From Herbaspirillum chlorophenolicum (GTDB taxonomy: Bacteria; Pseudomonadota; Gammaproteobacteria; Burkholderiales; Burkholderiaceae_D), in contig NZ_LFLT01000018.1 of NCBI RefSeq assembly GCF_001189955.1, forward strand, positions 39,706 through 103,705: a stretch of DNA of 64,000 nucleotides, read 5' to 3'. The notes beneath the pieces were generated by a model. The model was not told the DNA's origin, did no database searches, and saw only the letters and a program-made list of their open reading frames with translations. The position numbers and the translations under genes were made by a program. Within the stretch, counting starts at the first letter, position 1; every line of letters starts with the position of its first letter. Shown one piece after another: positions 34,505 through 44,120 of the stretch.

Positions 34505-34611
34505 ATTATGCTTGTCTTGCTGCAACTCCGGGGCTGGAATCTTTTGTTTTTGTATTGCGGCAGATCGGTTGGGGCGCTTATTTTCATTCAGTCCGTCTGC
34601 GTAATGAGCGC

Positions 34612-34640
34612 ATCATAAATTCGACCATTTTTATTGTCAA
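34612..34640 (-). promoter_or_regulatory. Sigma-70 promoter for the amidase-ABC operon
   Basis: On the minus strand TTGACA (34640-34635), a 17-base spacer and TATGAT (34617-34612). The -35 hexamer is one arm of the operator at 34635-34652. Confidence 0.75.
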
Positions 34641-34652
34641 CAAAGATCGACA
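34635..34652. promoter_or_regulatory. Operator palindrome, copy 3 (TGTCAA-N6-TCGACA)
   Basis: Exact match to TGTCRA-N6-TYGACA. Its left arm is the -35 box of the amidase promoter, and its right arm (TCGACA) can serve as the -35 of the divergent promoter, so one protein dimer could control both directions. Confidence 0.7.
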
Positions 34653-34676
34653 ATATAAATCAATAAATTATATATA
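34647..34676 (+). promoter_or_regulatory. Possible promoter for the aldoxime dehydratase gene
   Basis: TCGACA (34647-34652), an 18-base spacer and TATATA (34671-34676), followed by a TATACT. The -35 is one base from consensus and coincides with an operator arm. Confidence 0.5.
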
Positions 34677-34994
34677 CTGGTTTAAATTGTTGATATGTAA
34701 GAATATTTTTTGATATATTTCTGTCTGGCGTTGTGGACTGCGGTGTTTTTTTAGTCTTTGATTTGTTCGTAAATTCCAGTGTTTCGCTGTATTTGCGGCG
34801 GTGCAAGAAATGCAAGATTGAGCGTTTATGGTGCGATTTCCATGGCGCTGCCGGGTTTTTTAATTCGCGTCGAGTCATTTCGACACCTTGTGGTGCAATT
34901 TTATTGTGCGGTGCATTGTTTTGGGTATTTGGCGGGTCGGCCGGAGTGCGTTGCATGCGATCGGTGACCGGTCTTTAATAAGAGAGGAGAGTTC

Positions 34995-36059
34995 ATGTTT
35001 GAAGTGTCGTATCCGCGATCGGTGCCCGAGCGCCGGCCTGAGGGGCATCAGCCTGCGGCGCCCCGTTTCTCATTGCGCTGGCCGACGCCGCGCCTGACAT
35101 TGGTCAGTGTGTATTTCGGCATGCAGCAGGACGCATTGTCGCGAGCGGACAAGCTGGCGTTCTTTGCGCGGATCAGGGGCTTTCTGGCGCAGGCCGATGG
35201 GCCTCAGGCCGACGAGGTGATGCAGTGCATCGATGAGGCCGGTCTTGATAATGCCATCGTGGTTGCTTATTGGACCGATCCCACTCTCTATGCGCGGTGG
35301 CTGGCAACGTCCGGGTTTCGTTCCTGGTTCGAGGCGCATGCGGCAGCGAATGGGGCGCCTGGTTATTGGCTGGAGCCGGTAGTGGTGCCTTATGACCGTC
35401 ACGAAACCATTTATTCGGCCTCCAACTACAAGGTGGGTTTTGCGCGCACGGTTGGCGCCGAGATCGTGTCTATTACCACCAACGGTTTCTTTGGCGCGGC
35501 CCGTGATCGGCTGCCGCTATCGGCGGTGGATGTGCTGGAAAGTCCCGTGCATGGTGTCCTGCCGCCGGCGGCCGCGCGTACCTCGGCGCGCGGTCATTGG
35601 ATTGCGGAGCTGCCGCACAATGCCACTCTGCTGCGCTCGGGGCAGTATTGGGAGGGGGCGGGGCAGGAGCAGCTTGAGGATTACATCGAGCGCCTGCAGC
35701 CCAAGCTGATGCGTGGCATGCAGCACCTGATGTCCACCCGCAGTGAAACCGGGTGCCTGTCGCTGCGCATTATGACCAATGTCAATGAGGATGGCAGTCC
35801 GCGCTCCGAGACTTCGGTGTATGCCGGTTTCATGTCGATGGCGCAGCTCGAGGCTTGGGCGGCATCGCACGAGACGCACCTCGATATCTACCGGCATGCC
35901 ATTGCCATGAATCGCCTGCACAAGGAAAAGCGCGAAGTGGTGACCTGGCACGAGCTATTCGTGCCGCAGTTGGGCAACGTCTTCGAATATATCAATTGCC
36001 ATCCGATGACGGGCATCCTGCCTTACGCACGTGCGTTGCGCGTGCAGGCAGGTGAATGA
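34995..36059 (+). CDS. oxd: Heme-dependent aldoxime dehydratase (phenylacetaldoxime dehydratase family)
   Basis: A 354-residue enzyme that dehydrates aldoximes (RCH=NOH) to nitriles. Family features seen: the RSGQ motif with Arg214, matching the catalytic Arg of Oxd enzymes, and a C-terminal part with WHELFVP (His319, likely proximal heme ligand) and YINCHPMTG (His336, likely distal catalytic His). Length equals the family norm of about 350. A GAGGAGAG site precedes the ATG. It is the entry enzyme of the pathway completed by the nitrilase at 41493-42425 and ends in a terminator. Physiological substrates may be plant aldoximes; this is inferred. Confidence 0.9.
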   Translation: MFEVSYPRSVPERRPEGHQPAAPRFSLRWPTPRLTLVSVYFGMQQDALSRADKLAFFARIRGFLAQADGPQADEVMQCIDEAGLDNAIVVAYWTDPTLYARWLATSGFRSWFEAHAAANGAPGYWLEPVVVPYDRHETIYSASNYKVGFARTVGAEIVSITTNGFFGAARDRLPLSAVDVLESPVHGVLPPAAARTSARGHWIAELPHNATLLRSGQYWEGAGQEQLEDYIERLQPKLMRGMQHLMSTRSETGCLSLRIMTNVNEDGSPRSETSVYAGFMSMAQLEAWAASHETHLDIYRHAIAMNRLHKEKREVVTWHELFVPQLGNVFEYINCHPMTGILPYARALRVQAGE

Positions 36060-36068
36060 CTCTGGTTT

Positions 36069-36103
36069 GGAGGGGCTCGATTTTCCGGGCCTCTCCTTTT
36101 TTG
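36069..36103 (+). terminator. Rho-independent terminator after the aldoxime dehydratase gene
   Basis: GGAGGGGC pairs (one G-T wobble) with GCCTCTCC and is followed by six T, between convergent genes. Confidence 0.75.
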
Positions 36104-36127
36104 TCCTGGGTTCGAGTGTCTGGGATT

Positions 36128-36865
36128 TTACTTGTGGCGTTTGGACAGTTTCCACAGTGACTGGAACAGGCTTTTCTGCAAGGAGGCCAGTTCGCGGCTT
36201 TCGATGGTGAGTGCGTAGTTTTCATTCTTCGATGAAATGTAGACCACCGTGTCGTCGCTGATATAGGCAGTCATGCCCAGGTCCAGTTCCGTAGGCGCCA
36301 GGCGCAGTTCGCGCAACTCGCTGCGGGCAGCTGGCCAGATCGGCTCGGTCTCGCGTGAATACGAGCGCACCACATCAAGCTGAATGCCGCGCTGGATGCG
36401 TTCGGCGATGTAACCATCCATCCAGACCGGGCCGGGGATTTCAAGCAGTTCATGCATCGACAGGATGCCGTACAGGTGTTTCGACTGGCAATCCAGTGTG
36501 GTCCATAGTGCGCGCTGTATGCCTTCCTCACCCTCGTGAAACCGGATGCGCGGCTTGCGTGGCGTGCTGTTGAACATCGAGCGCAGTTCCGGCACCAGGT
36601 CGTCGAGCATGCTGCGCGTTTGCTCCCATTCCTTGATCAGGACATTGGGATCGGTCGGTATCACCTGGCGGATGCCTTCCTCGCCGTGTACTTGCGCCAG
36701 TAGTCCGCGACGCTCGAGCCGATTCAGCAGGTCGTAGCCATTGGTGCGCGTCACCCCCGCCCGCATCGCTACAACCGTCACCGGTGCGCTGCCCAGTTCC
36801 AGGGCCGCCAGGTAGAAGCGCTGCTCCTTTTCGTCCAGCCCAACTGCGGCAAGTTTTTCATGCAT
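36128..36865 (-). CDS. TrmB-like transcriptional regulator, paralogue 2
   Basis: A 245-residue paralogue of the regulator at 26109-26867, with the same winged helix (GLDEKEQRFYLAALELGSAPVTV, split here as GLDEKEQRFYLA and GSAPVTV) and effector half (IRFHEGEEGIQRAL). The frame is open to an ATG at 36913, but an operator copy (36877-36894) sits inside that segment. The ATG at 36865 has a GGAG site six bases upstream and aligns with the paralogue, so I choose it. This implies direct autoregulation. It is divergent from the livK operon and the prime candidate for the operator-binding protein. Confidence 0.82.
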   Translation of the reverse strand: MHEKLAAVGLDEKEQRFYLAALELGSAPVTVVAMRAGVTRTNGYDLLNRLERRGLLAQVHGEEGIRQVIPTDPNVLIKEWEQTRSMLDDLVPELRSMFNSTPRKPRIRFHEGEEGIQRALWTTLDCQSKHLYGILSMHELLEIPGPVWMDGYIAERIQRGIQLDVVRSYSRETEPIWPAARSELRELRLAPTELDLGMTAYISDDTVVYISSKNENYALTIESRELASLQKSLFQSLWKLSKRHK

Positions 36866-36876
36866 CCTGCTCTCCA

Positions 36877-36894
36877 TGTCGATAATGTTCGACA
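36877..36894. promoter_or_regulatory. Operator palindrome, copy 4 (TGTCGA-N6-TCGACA)
   Basis: Perfectly symmetric arms. It lies immediately upstream of the regulator's chosen start codon, where it could block its own transcription or translation initiation region. Confidence 0.65.
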
Positions 36895-36964
36895 GAAATA
36901 TATCGCGTGGCATGTGGCTTTGTAAATAACAGTTACGCTGATTTTTTAACTTTATTGATATTTA

Positions 36965-36982
36965 TGTCGAAATTCTTTGACA
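36965..36982. promoter_or_regulatory. Operator palindrome, copy 5 (TGTCGA-N6-TTGACA)
   Basis: Exact match; the symmetry extends outward (ATTTATGTC ... GACATAAAT). Its right arm is the -35 hexamer of the livK promoter. Confidence 0.7.
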
Positions 36983-37005
36983 TAAATTTTTACTGGTTCT
37001 ATATT
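36977..37005 (+). promoter_or_regulatory. Sigma-70 promoter for livK-livF-nitrilase
   Basis: TTGACA (36977-36982), a 17-base spacer and TATATT (37000-37005): optimal spacing, one base from consensus in the -10. It lies 31 bases before the livK start. Confidence 0.8.
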
Positions 37006-37035
37006 TTCATCGCTGACTAAATTTTGGGGATGATC

Positions 37036-38217
37036 ATGAAGACTTTGTTCGCCGTACCGGCCATCGCAATGGCCATGTCTGTCGCATTTGTCACGAACGT
37101 CAACGCCGAAGTACTGAAGATCGGCGCCATATTTCCGCTCTCGGGCGCCAACGCGCAGTTCGGTGCGAATGCGCGCAACGGCATGGAGCTGGCGCTGGAA
37201 GACATCAACAAGAATCGCGCAGCAGCCGACAAGGTGCAGCTGGTGTTTGCCGACGTACCGGCTCCCAATGGCGCCGCAGCCGCGGTGCAGCGGCTGGTCA
37301 GCCAGGATGGCGTGGTCGGCATCATAGGATCGTTCGTCAGTTCGATCACGCTGGCCGCCTCCGAGGCGACCGAGCGACTCGGTATCCCGATGATTACCCA
37401 CTCGTTTGCGGACCAGATCACTGGCCGCGGTTATAAATATATTTTCCAGGTGGCGCCCAAGGCTTCCACCTTCGGCGAGAAGCAGTTCGGTTACACGCTT
37501 GACCTGGCCAAGCAGGCCGGTACCAAGATCGAACGCATTGCCATCTTCTATGAAGATACGGCCTATGGCACCGCACAGGCAGACGGAATCCGCAAGGCCG
37601 CGCAAAAGGCCGGAGTGGAAGTCGTGATCGACGACGCCTATCCGCTGGGCATTACCGATGTCGCGCCGCTGATCAACAAATTGCGCCGCTCCAAGGCACA
37701 GGTGGTTTTTCCGGTGTCGTATTTCAATGACGGCATCCTGATCATCCGTACCATGAAGCAGCAGAAGGTGGACCTGCCCATCGTCGGCGGCGCTGCCGGC
37801 TACATCATTCCCGATTTCCAGAAGGCGCTCGGCCCCTATGCCGAAGACGTGTTCTCGATCGCGCCGGCCAACTACGACAACGTGCCCGAACTGGCGGCAC
37901 GCTACAAGGCCAAGTACGGTACGTTCATGGCGCACGAGTCGATCATGTATGGGGCCGCCCTGCAGCACATGGTGGCCGCCGCCGACCGTGCCAAATCGCG
38001 TGACCCGGCCAAGATCCGTGATGCCATCACCCAGGTGCGCAACTGCGAGGGGCTGGCCACGGGTATCCCGGGCGGCTGTACCGTGTTCGATGCCAACGGC
38101 CTGACGTCCAGCGCCTATCCGATCTTCGTGCAATGGCGCGGGGCCGACCTGGTCACGGTGTTTCCCGCCTCGGCGGCACGCCAGGCGCCGCGCTGGCTTG
38201 GTCGCGAAGTCAAATAA
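37036..38217 (+). CDS. livK: Branched-chain amino acid-type periplasmic binding protein
   Basis: A 393-residue Peripla_BP_6 protein with a Sec signal peptide (MKTLFAVPAIAMAMS ... NVNAEV) and the LivJ/LivK start KIGAIFPLSGANAQFG. The ATG at 37036 follows GGGG by six bases. It is first in a livKHMGF-nitrilase operon behind the operator-controlled promoter, so the ligand is probably an aldoxime/nitrile-derived compound or related amino acid rather than leucine itself. That substrate is inference. Confidence 0.88.
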   Translation: MKTLFAVPAIAMAMSVAFVTNVNAEVLKIGAIFPLSGANAQFGANARNGMELALEDINKNRAAADKVQLVFADVPAPNGAAAAVQRLVSQDGVVGIIGSFVSSITLAASEATERLGIPMITHSFADQITGRGYKYIFQVAPKASTFGEKQFGYTLDLAKQAGTKIERIAIFYEDTAYGTAQADGIRKAAQKAGVEVVIDDAYPLGITDVAPLINKLRRSKAQVVFPVSYFNDGILIIRTMKQQKVDLPIVGGAAGYIIPDFQKALGPYAEDVFSIAPANYDNVPELAARYKAKYGTFMAHESIMYGAALQHMVAAADRAKSRDPAKIRDAITQVRNCEGLATGIPGGCTVFDANGLTSSAYPIFVQWRGADLVTVFPASAARQAPRWLGREVK

Positions 38218-38235
38218 GCCGATACCGGGGAAGAC

Positions 38236-39102
38236 ATGAATGCCTTGCTCCAATCACTGATAGATGGCTTGCTGATCGGCGGCGTCTACGGTGTCATTTC
38301 GGTTGGTCTGTCGCTGGTGTTCGGCGTGCTGCGCATCGTCAACTTCGCCCAGGCCGAGTTCCTCATGCTGGGCATGTATGCGGCGTGGTTCGCCTCGCAC
38401 TACCTGGGTATCGATCCCATCGCCGGCGCCTTCATTGCGCTGGCGGTCGGCTTCGCCATCGGCTTCGTCTGCCAGTGGCTGCTGATCCGGCGCGTCATCA
38501 ATGCTTCTCCGGTGGCGCAGATATTCCTGACGGTGGGTTTGCTGGCAGTGCTCGAGAACGGCGCCCTGATGCTGTTCGGTTCCACCTTTCGTAGTGTCAC
38601 CACGTCTTATCAGACTGCCGCCATTGAAGTGGCCGACCTGTTCATCTCGGTGCCGTACCTGATCGCCTTTGCGCTAGGGGCGGCGGTGTGTGTGCTGTTG
38701 TGGCTGTTTCTCACCTATACCTGGACCGGAAGAGCGATCCGGGCGACCTCGCAGAACGCCATGGCAGCGCGCCTGTTCGGCATCGATACCAATCTGATCT
38801 ACGGCATCGCATTTGGCCTGGGCACTGGGCTGACCGCCTTCGGCGGCGGCATCATCCTATCGTATTCGTCGGTCAATCCGACCTCAGGCGCGCAGTTCGT
38901 CACGCTCATGTTCACGGTGGTGGTGCTGGGCGGATTGGGCAGCGTGATGGGGGCGTTGGCAGGGGGGCTGGTGGTCGGTGTGGTGCAGGCATTCTCGGCG
39001 CTGTTCATGCCGATCCAGATGCAGAACCTGACGTTGTTCGTGTTTTTCATCGCGCTGCTGGCGTTCAAGCCGGAAGGGCTGCTCGGAGGAGCGAAGAAAT
39101 GA
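38236..39102 (+). CDS. livH: LivH-type ABC permease
   Basis: A 288-residue permease, about eight helices, with the LivH signature VLRIVNFAQAEFLMLGMY and the conserved EGLLGGAKK end. It overlaps livM by four bases (ATGA). Confidence 0.92.
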   Translation: MNALLQSLIDGLLIGGVYGVISVGLSLVFGVLRIVNFAQAEFLMLGMYAAWFASHYLGIDPIAGAFIALAVGFAIGFVCQWLLIRRVINASPVAQIFLTVGLLAVLENGALMLFGSTFRSVTTSYQTAAIEVADLFISVPYLIAFALGAAVCVLLWLFLTYTWTGRAIRATSQNAMAARLFGIDTNLIYGIAFGLGTGLTAFGGGIILSYSSVNPTSGAQFVTLMFTVVVLGGLGSVMGALAGGLVVGVVQAFSALFMPIQMQNLTLFVFFIALLAFKPEGLLGGAKK

Positions 39103-40063
39103 AGAAATCCCTGTTGCTGATCGTCCTGTGCGGCGTGGCCTGTGTCGCCGCAGGCGCGTTGCTGCAGCCAACCGGCTATGCCGTGCGGGTGCTGTGCCTG
39201 GTACTGATGGCGGCCTCATTGGGCCAGTGCTGGAATATCGTCGGCGGCCTGGCCAACCAGGTTTCGCTGGGCCATGCGGCGTTCTTCGGTATTGGCGCCT
39301 ATGCCTCCACGCTGTTGCAGATCCGTTGGGGCATCAGTCCCTGGTTCGGGATGCCGGTGGGCATGTTGCTGGCCAGTGTCGCGGCCTGGGTGATTGCGCT
39401 GCCGACGATGCGCTTGAAGGGCCCGTATTTTGCGCTGGCCACGCTGGCCTTCGGTGAAGCCTGTCATATCGTGGCCGTGTCGTTTCCGCAATTGACGGGC
39501 GGGCCGCAAGGGGTATCGATTCCCTTCATCGGCAATTCGTGGAGCATGTTGCAGTTCCGTGGCGCCGGGGGCTATGTGCCGGTGCTGGCAGCATTCTTCG
39601 TGTTGGTATGTGCGGTCTACCAGTTCATGGCCAGCGGGCGCATGGGGTATTACCTGCGTGCCATCCGGGAAAACGAGGACGCCGCCGAGATGTCCGGCGT
39701 CAACACCTTGCGGGTCAAGCTGATCGGCGGTGTGGTGTCGGCATCGCTGACTGCACTGGCCGGATCGCTGTTTGCCCAGTTCACGGCCTTTTTCGATCCC
39801 GACAGCGTCTTCAGCGTGGCCGGCATCTCGATCCGGGCAGCGCTCATTGCCATCGTCGGCGGTGTCGGCAGCCTGTGGGGGCCGGTCATCGGCGCGGTGT
39901 TCGTGGTGCTGGTCGAAGAGCTGCTCAATGCCGGATTCTCCGACCAGGCGGCGGGCGTGGCGCCATTCATCTTCGGCGTGGTGCTGATCGTGGTGGTGCT
40001 GGCGCGGCCACAGGGACTGGCCTCGCTGTCGTTGTGGCCGGCACGTACGGCAGGAGCGGCCAA

Positions 40064-40067
<4 letters not shown>
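39099..40067 (+). CDS. livM: LivM-type ABC permease
   Basis: A 322-residue permease with ten or so helices and the motif NIVGGLANQVSLGHAAFFGIGAY (core VSLGHAAFFGIGAY). The start at 39099 overlaps the livH stop; the longer open frame upstream is a shadow of livH. Its stop overlaps the livG start. Confidence 0.92.
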
Positions 40068-40778
<711 letters not shown>

Positions 40779-40795
<17 letters not shown>

Positions 40796-41480
40796 CGTGA
40801 CGGGCGGCTACGGCCGACGTACTGTGCTCGACGATATCTCGCTGCAGGTGCACGCCGGCGAGACGGTCGCCATCCTGGGCGCCAACACTGCCGGCAAGAC
40901 CTCGCTGATGCGCGCCATCCTGGGGCTGTTGCCGCGTTGTAGCGGACGCATCGAATTCGGCAGCAAGGACATTTCTTCGGTGCCGGCCCACCGGCGGGTC
41001 GAGCGCGGGCTGGCCTGCGTGCCCGAGGGCCGCCATGTGTTTGCCGACATGACGGTGCAGGACAACCTCCTGCTGGGTGGTTATCACCGCCGCCGCCAGA
41101 TCGAACAGCGCGATATCGAGGATTGCTTCCGGCTGTTCCCGCGCCTGCAGGAGCGCCAGTTGCAGAAGGCCGGCACCTTATCGGGCGGCGAGCAGCAGAT
41201 GGTGGCCATTGGCCGCGCGCTGATGTCGCGCCCTGCGATGCTGCTGCTGGATGAACCCAGCCATGGCCTGGCGCCGCTGATGGTGGCCGAGGTGCACGCA
41301 GCGATCTCGGAGGTGAACCAGCGCGGCATCAGCGTGTTGCTGGTCGAGCAGAACGTGGCAGCCGCGCTGAAGATCGTCAGCCGCGGCTACGTATTGGAAG
41401 CAGGCCGCATCGCGGTGGCCGGCACCACGGCCGAGTTGGCCAGCAATGACGATATACGCAGGACTTATCTTGGAATCTGA
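40779..41480 (+). CDS. livF: LivF-type ABC ATPase
   Basis: A 233-residue ATPase with Walker A GANTAGKTS, signature TLSGGEQQM and Walker B MLLLDEPSHGLAP. The ATG at 40779, five bases after GGGGAG, is preferred to a GTG two codons upstream. It overlaps livG by 17 bases. Confidence 0.92.
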
Positions 41481-41492
41481 CGGAGAACAGCA

Positions 41493-42425
41493 ATGACAAA
41501 AATGACAGCATGTGTAGTGCAGGCTTCACCGGTGGCGGGGGATACCATCGCCACCATCGCCAAGGCCGCCGGCCTGATTGCCGAGTGCGCCAGGAAGGGG
41601 GCGCAACTGGCGGTGTTCCCGGAGGCCTTCATCGGAGGTTACCCCAAGGGCGCCAGTTTCGATATTCGCATCGGCATGCGTACGCCCGAGGGGCGTGAAG
41701 AGTTTGCCCAGTACTACAAGTGTGCGGTCGATGTCCCCGGCCCCGCGACCAAGGCGCTGGGCGAGGCGGTACGCGAAGCCGGGATCTTCCTGACCATCGG
41801 CGTCATCGAGCGCGCCGGCGGCACCCTGTATTGCACGGTGCTGTTCTTTGGTCCCGATGGCCGTTTGCTGGGCAAGCACCGCAAGCTCATGCCGACTGCT
41901 GCCGAGCGCTTGTGCTGGGGCTTTGGCGACGGTTCCACGCTGACCGCGGTCGACACCCCATGGGGCAAGATGGGCGCCGTCATCTGCTGGGAAAACTACA
42001 TGCCGCTGCTGCGCATGGCGATGTACGACAAGGGGGTGTCGCTGTATTGCGCTCCCACTGCCGACGATCGTGACAGCTGGGCGGCTACCATGCGCCATGT
42101 GGCGCTGGAGGGCCGCTGTTTCGTGCTATCGGCCTGCCAATACCTGACCCGTGCCGATTTTCCGTCGAACATGCGTAACCTGATCAGCGACGACGATGGC
42201 CAGGTGCTGATGCGCGGCGGCAGCGTGATCATCAATCCGCTGGGCCAGATCCTGGCCGGCCCCGACTTCACCGGCGAGACCATCCTGTGCGCCGAGCTGG
42301 ACATGGACGATGTGGTGCGCGGCAAGTTCGACTTCGATGTCGCCGGCCACTATGCGCGGCCCGATGTGTTCAAGCTGGTGGTCGAGGAGCGGCCGCAACT
42401 GGCCGTCACCCGCGCCGCCGATTGA
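41493..42425 (+). CDS. Nitrilase (EC 3.5.5.1-type)
   Basis: A 310-residue carbon-nitrogen hydrolase converting nitriles to carboxylic acids and ammonia. The catalytic triad is clear: Glu44 (FPEAFIGGYPKG), Lys131 (KHRKLMPTAAERL) and Cys165 (VICWENYMPLLR), the last with the true-nitrilase CWEN context rather than the amidase or cyanide dihydratase variants. It follows livF by 12 bases with a GGAG site. With the aldoxime dehydratase it completes aldoxime to acid, releasing ammonia. No nitrile hydratase is in the window. Confidence 0.93.
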   Translation: MTKMTACVVQASPVAGDTIATIAKAAGLIAECARKGAQLAVFPEAFIGGYPKGASFDIRIGMRTPEGREEFAQYYKCAVDVPGPATKALGEAVREAGIFLTIGVIERAGGTLYCTVLFFGPDGRLLGKHRKLMPTAAERLCWGFGDGSTLTAVDTPWGKMGAVICWENYMPLLRMAMYDKGVSLYCAPTADDRDSWAATMRHVALEGRCFVLSACQYLTRADFPSNMRNLISDDDGQVLMRGGSVIINPLGQILAGPDFTGETILCAELDMDDVVRGKFDFDVAGHYARPDVFKLVVEERPQLAVTRAAD

Positions 42426-42456
42426 TCCGGCCACCTCAGCCTGGAGTACTCCCGTC

Positions 42457-43941
42457 GTGCGCGCATTCGATCTCCGTACCCGCCTGGTAGTCAGCCAGGC
42501 TGTCCTGTTGTGCCTGATGGCGGTAATGGCGGGCTTGCTGGCCTGGCAGGCTCCGGGCACAGATATCCAGGCTGGCGCTGCGGTGCTGATGCTGCTGCTT
42601 GGCCTGGTTATTGCATGGTGGAACCTGCGGGCCCTGGCACGGCCCTTCGATGCGATCACGGCGCATACCGCGCGCCTGGCGACAGGCGACGTCAGCCAGC
42701 GCCTGGTGACCCAGGCGCGAGGTGACATGGGCCAGTTGGCGCGGCACCTCGACACGATCAACCAGACGCTGTTCAAGGTCGTGGCCGACGTGCGCCTGGG
42801 CACCATGGCGTTGGCGGCGACCTCCGACATGATCGTGGCCGACAGTACCGCGCTGTCGGGGCGCACCGAGGCGCAGGCCAGCTCGCTGCAGCAGACCGCG
42901 GCGTCACTGGAGCAATTGAGCGCCAATGTGCGCCATAACGCCGACAGCACGGGCCAGGCCAATCGCCTGGCCATGGAGGCCGACCGCCTGGCCACGCAGG
43001 GCCAGGATGTATCCGGCGACCTGGTGCGCATCATGGGTGAGATCCGGGACAGCTCGGAGCAGATCAAGGAGATCGTGGGCGTGATCGATGACATTGCCTT
43101 CCAGACCAATATCCTCGCACTCAACGCGGCGGTCGAAGCCGCGCGTGCCGGCGAGCAGGGTCGTGGCTTCGCCGTGGTGGCGACCGAGGTGCGGGAATTG
43201 GCGCGCCATTCCGGGGCGGCGGCGCGCCAGATCAAGACGCTCATTGCCGATTCAGTGGACAAGGTCGAGCGTGGTAACGTGCTTGTGGGCGGCAACGGCC
43301 ATGCCATGCAAGAGATCGCACTGGGAGTGCGCCAGGTAGCCCAATTGATCGGCCAGATCGCCACCGCCGGCGGCCAGCAAAGCATCGGCATCGCCGAGGT
43401 CAGTGCGGCCCTGACGCAACTGGATGATGCTACCCAGCGCAACGCCGCGATGGTGCTGGAGACCACGCGCGTGGCCGACGGCCTCAAGGACCAGGCATTG
43501 TCGCTGTCGCATGCGGTGCAGGCGTTCGTGCTGGGCGAACGCGAACTCGGCAACGCCGACGAGGCCCGTGCGATGGTGCGGCGGGCCGTTGATTTTGCCA
43601 GGCAGCAGGGCGTGGCTGCGGCTGTGGATGAAGTGCGCAAGCTGGCCAAGGGCAGTTTCATCGACCGCGACCTGTACCTGATCGTGTATTCGTTCGACGG
43701 CGAGATCGTCGCCCACGGCGCCAATCGCCGGCTCTGGGGCGCGGACTGGACTCGTATCGCCGACGCCGATGGCAAGTTCTTCAACAAAGAGATGACGCAG
43801 AAGCTGCAAGTGGCCAACTCGGGCTGGACCGATTACAGATGGGCCCATCCGTTGACGCGCAAGGTGCAGCTCAAGTCGGCTTATTTCGAAAAGTTGGACA
43901 AGCTGTTTTTTGTCTGCGGATATTACAAACGGCAGGATTGA
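42457..43941 (+). CDS. Methyl-accepting chemotaxis protein with a C-terminal Cache-like domain
   Basis: A 494-residue chemoreceptor. Two membrane helices (about 11-32 and 41-57) are separated by only about eight residues, so there is no periplasmic sensor. A HAMP region and the signalling hairpin (IDDIAFQTNILALNAAVEAARAGEQGRGFAVV) follow. The last 110 residues resemble a single-Cache (sCache_2-like) fold (VDFARQQGVAAAVDEVRKLAKG ... DLYLIVYSFDGEIVAHG, given here in pieces), which would lie in the cytoplasm. The start is GTG 42457, 31 bases after the nitrilase, suggesting a receptor for an internalised substrate. Confidence 0.82.
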   Translation: MRAFDLRTRLVVSQAVLLCLMAVMAGLLAWQAPGTDIQAGAAVLMLLLGLVIAWWNLRALARPFDAITAHTARLATGDVSQRLVTQARGDMGQLARHLDTINQTLFKVVADVRLGTMALAATSDMIVADSTALSGRTEAQASSLQQTAASLEQLSANVRHNADSTGQANRLAMEADRLATQGQDVSGDLVRIMGEIRDSSEQIKEIVGVIDDIAFQTNILALNAAVEAARAGEQGRGFAVVATEVRELARHSGAAARQIKTLIADSVDKVERGNVLVGGNGHAMQEIALGVRQVAQLIGQIATAGGQQSIGIAEVSAALTQLDDATQRNAAMVLETTRVADGLKDQALSLSHAVQAFVLGERELGNADEARAMVRRAVDFARQQGVAAAVDEVRKLAKGSFIDRDLYLIVYSFDGEIVAHGANRRLWGADWTRIADADGKFFNKEMTQKLQVANSGWTDYRWAHPLTRKVQLKSAYFEKLDKLFFVCGYYKRQD

Positions 43942-43961
43942 CCTGCACCGGGAGCGTGACC

Positions 43962-44117
43962 ATGAAGGGATCGACCGAAGGCGAGTTGCTGTTGCGTTGC
44001 GCCGACGCCGTCCAGCACCACGTCAAAGGCAGCAAGCCGCTGCGACGCGTGGCATCGGGCGGCTTGCTGGGGGTGCTGCTGGATCAGATAAGGCGTCGCT
44101 GGCGCGGCCGGCAGTAA
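43962..44117 (+). CDS. Small basic protein, unknown
   Basis: A 51-residue product (MKGSTEGELLLRCADAV ... RRRWRGRQ) with a GGGAG ribosome site and high-GC third positions, 20 bases after the chemoreceptor. It shows a short amphipathic helix and an Arg-rich end. No family recognised; co-transcription with the receptor is likely. Confidence 0.45.
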   Translation: MKGSTEGELLLRCADAVQHHVKGSKPLRRVASGGLLGVLLDQIRRRWRGRQ

Positions 44118-44120
44118 GGC

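Larger units (their letters stand above)
34413..34994. other. AT-rich divergent regulatory region between amidase and aldoxime dehydratase genes
   Basis: A 582-base region, markedly AT-rich at 34600-34800. It contains two copies of the operator (34487-34504 and 34635-34652), a strong minus-strand promoter and a probable plus-strand promoter. The roughly 300-base 5' leader of the aldoxime dehydratase gene has no evident gene. Confidence 0.7.
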
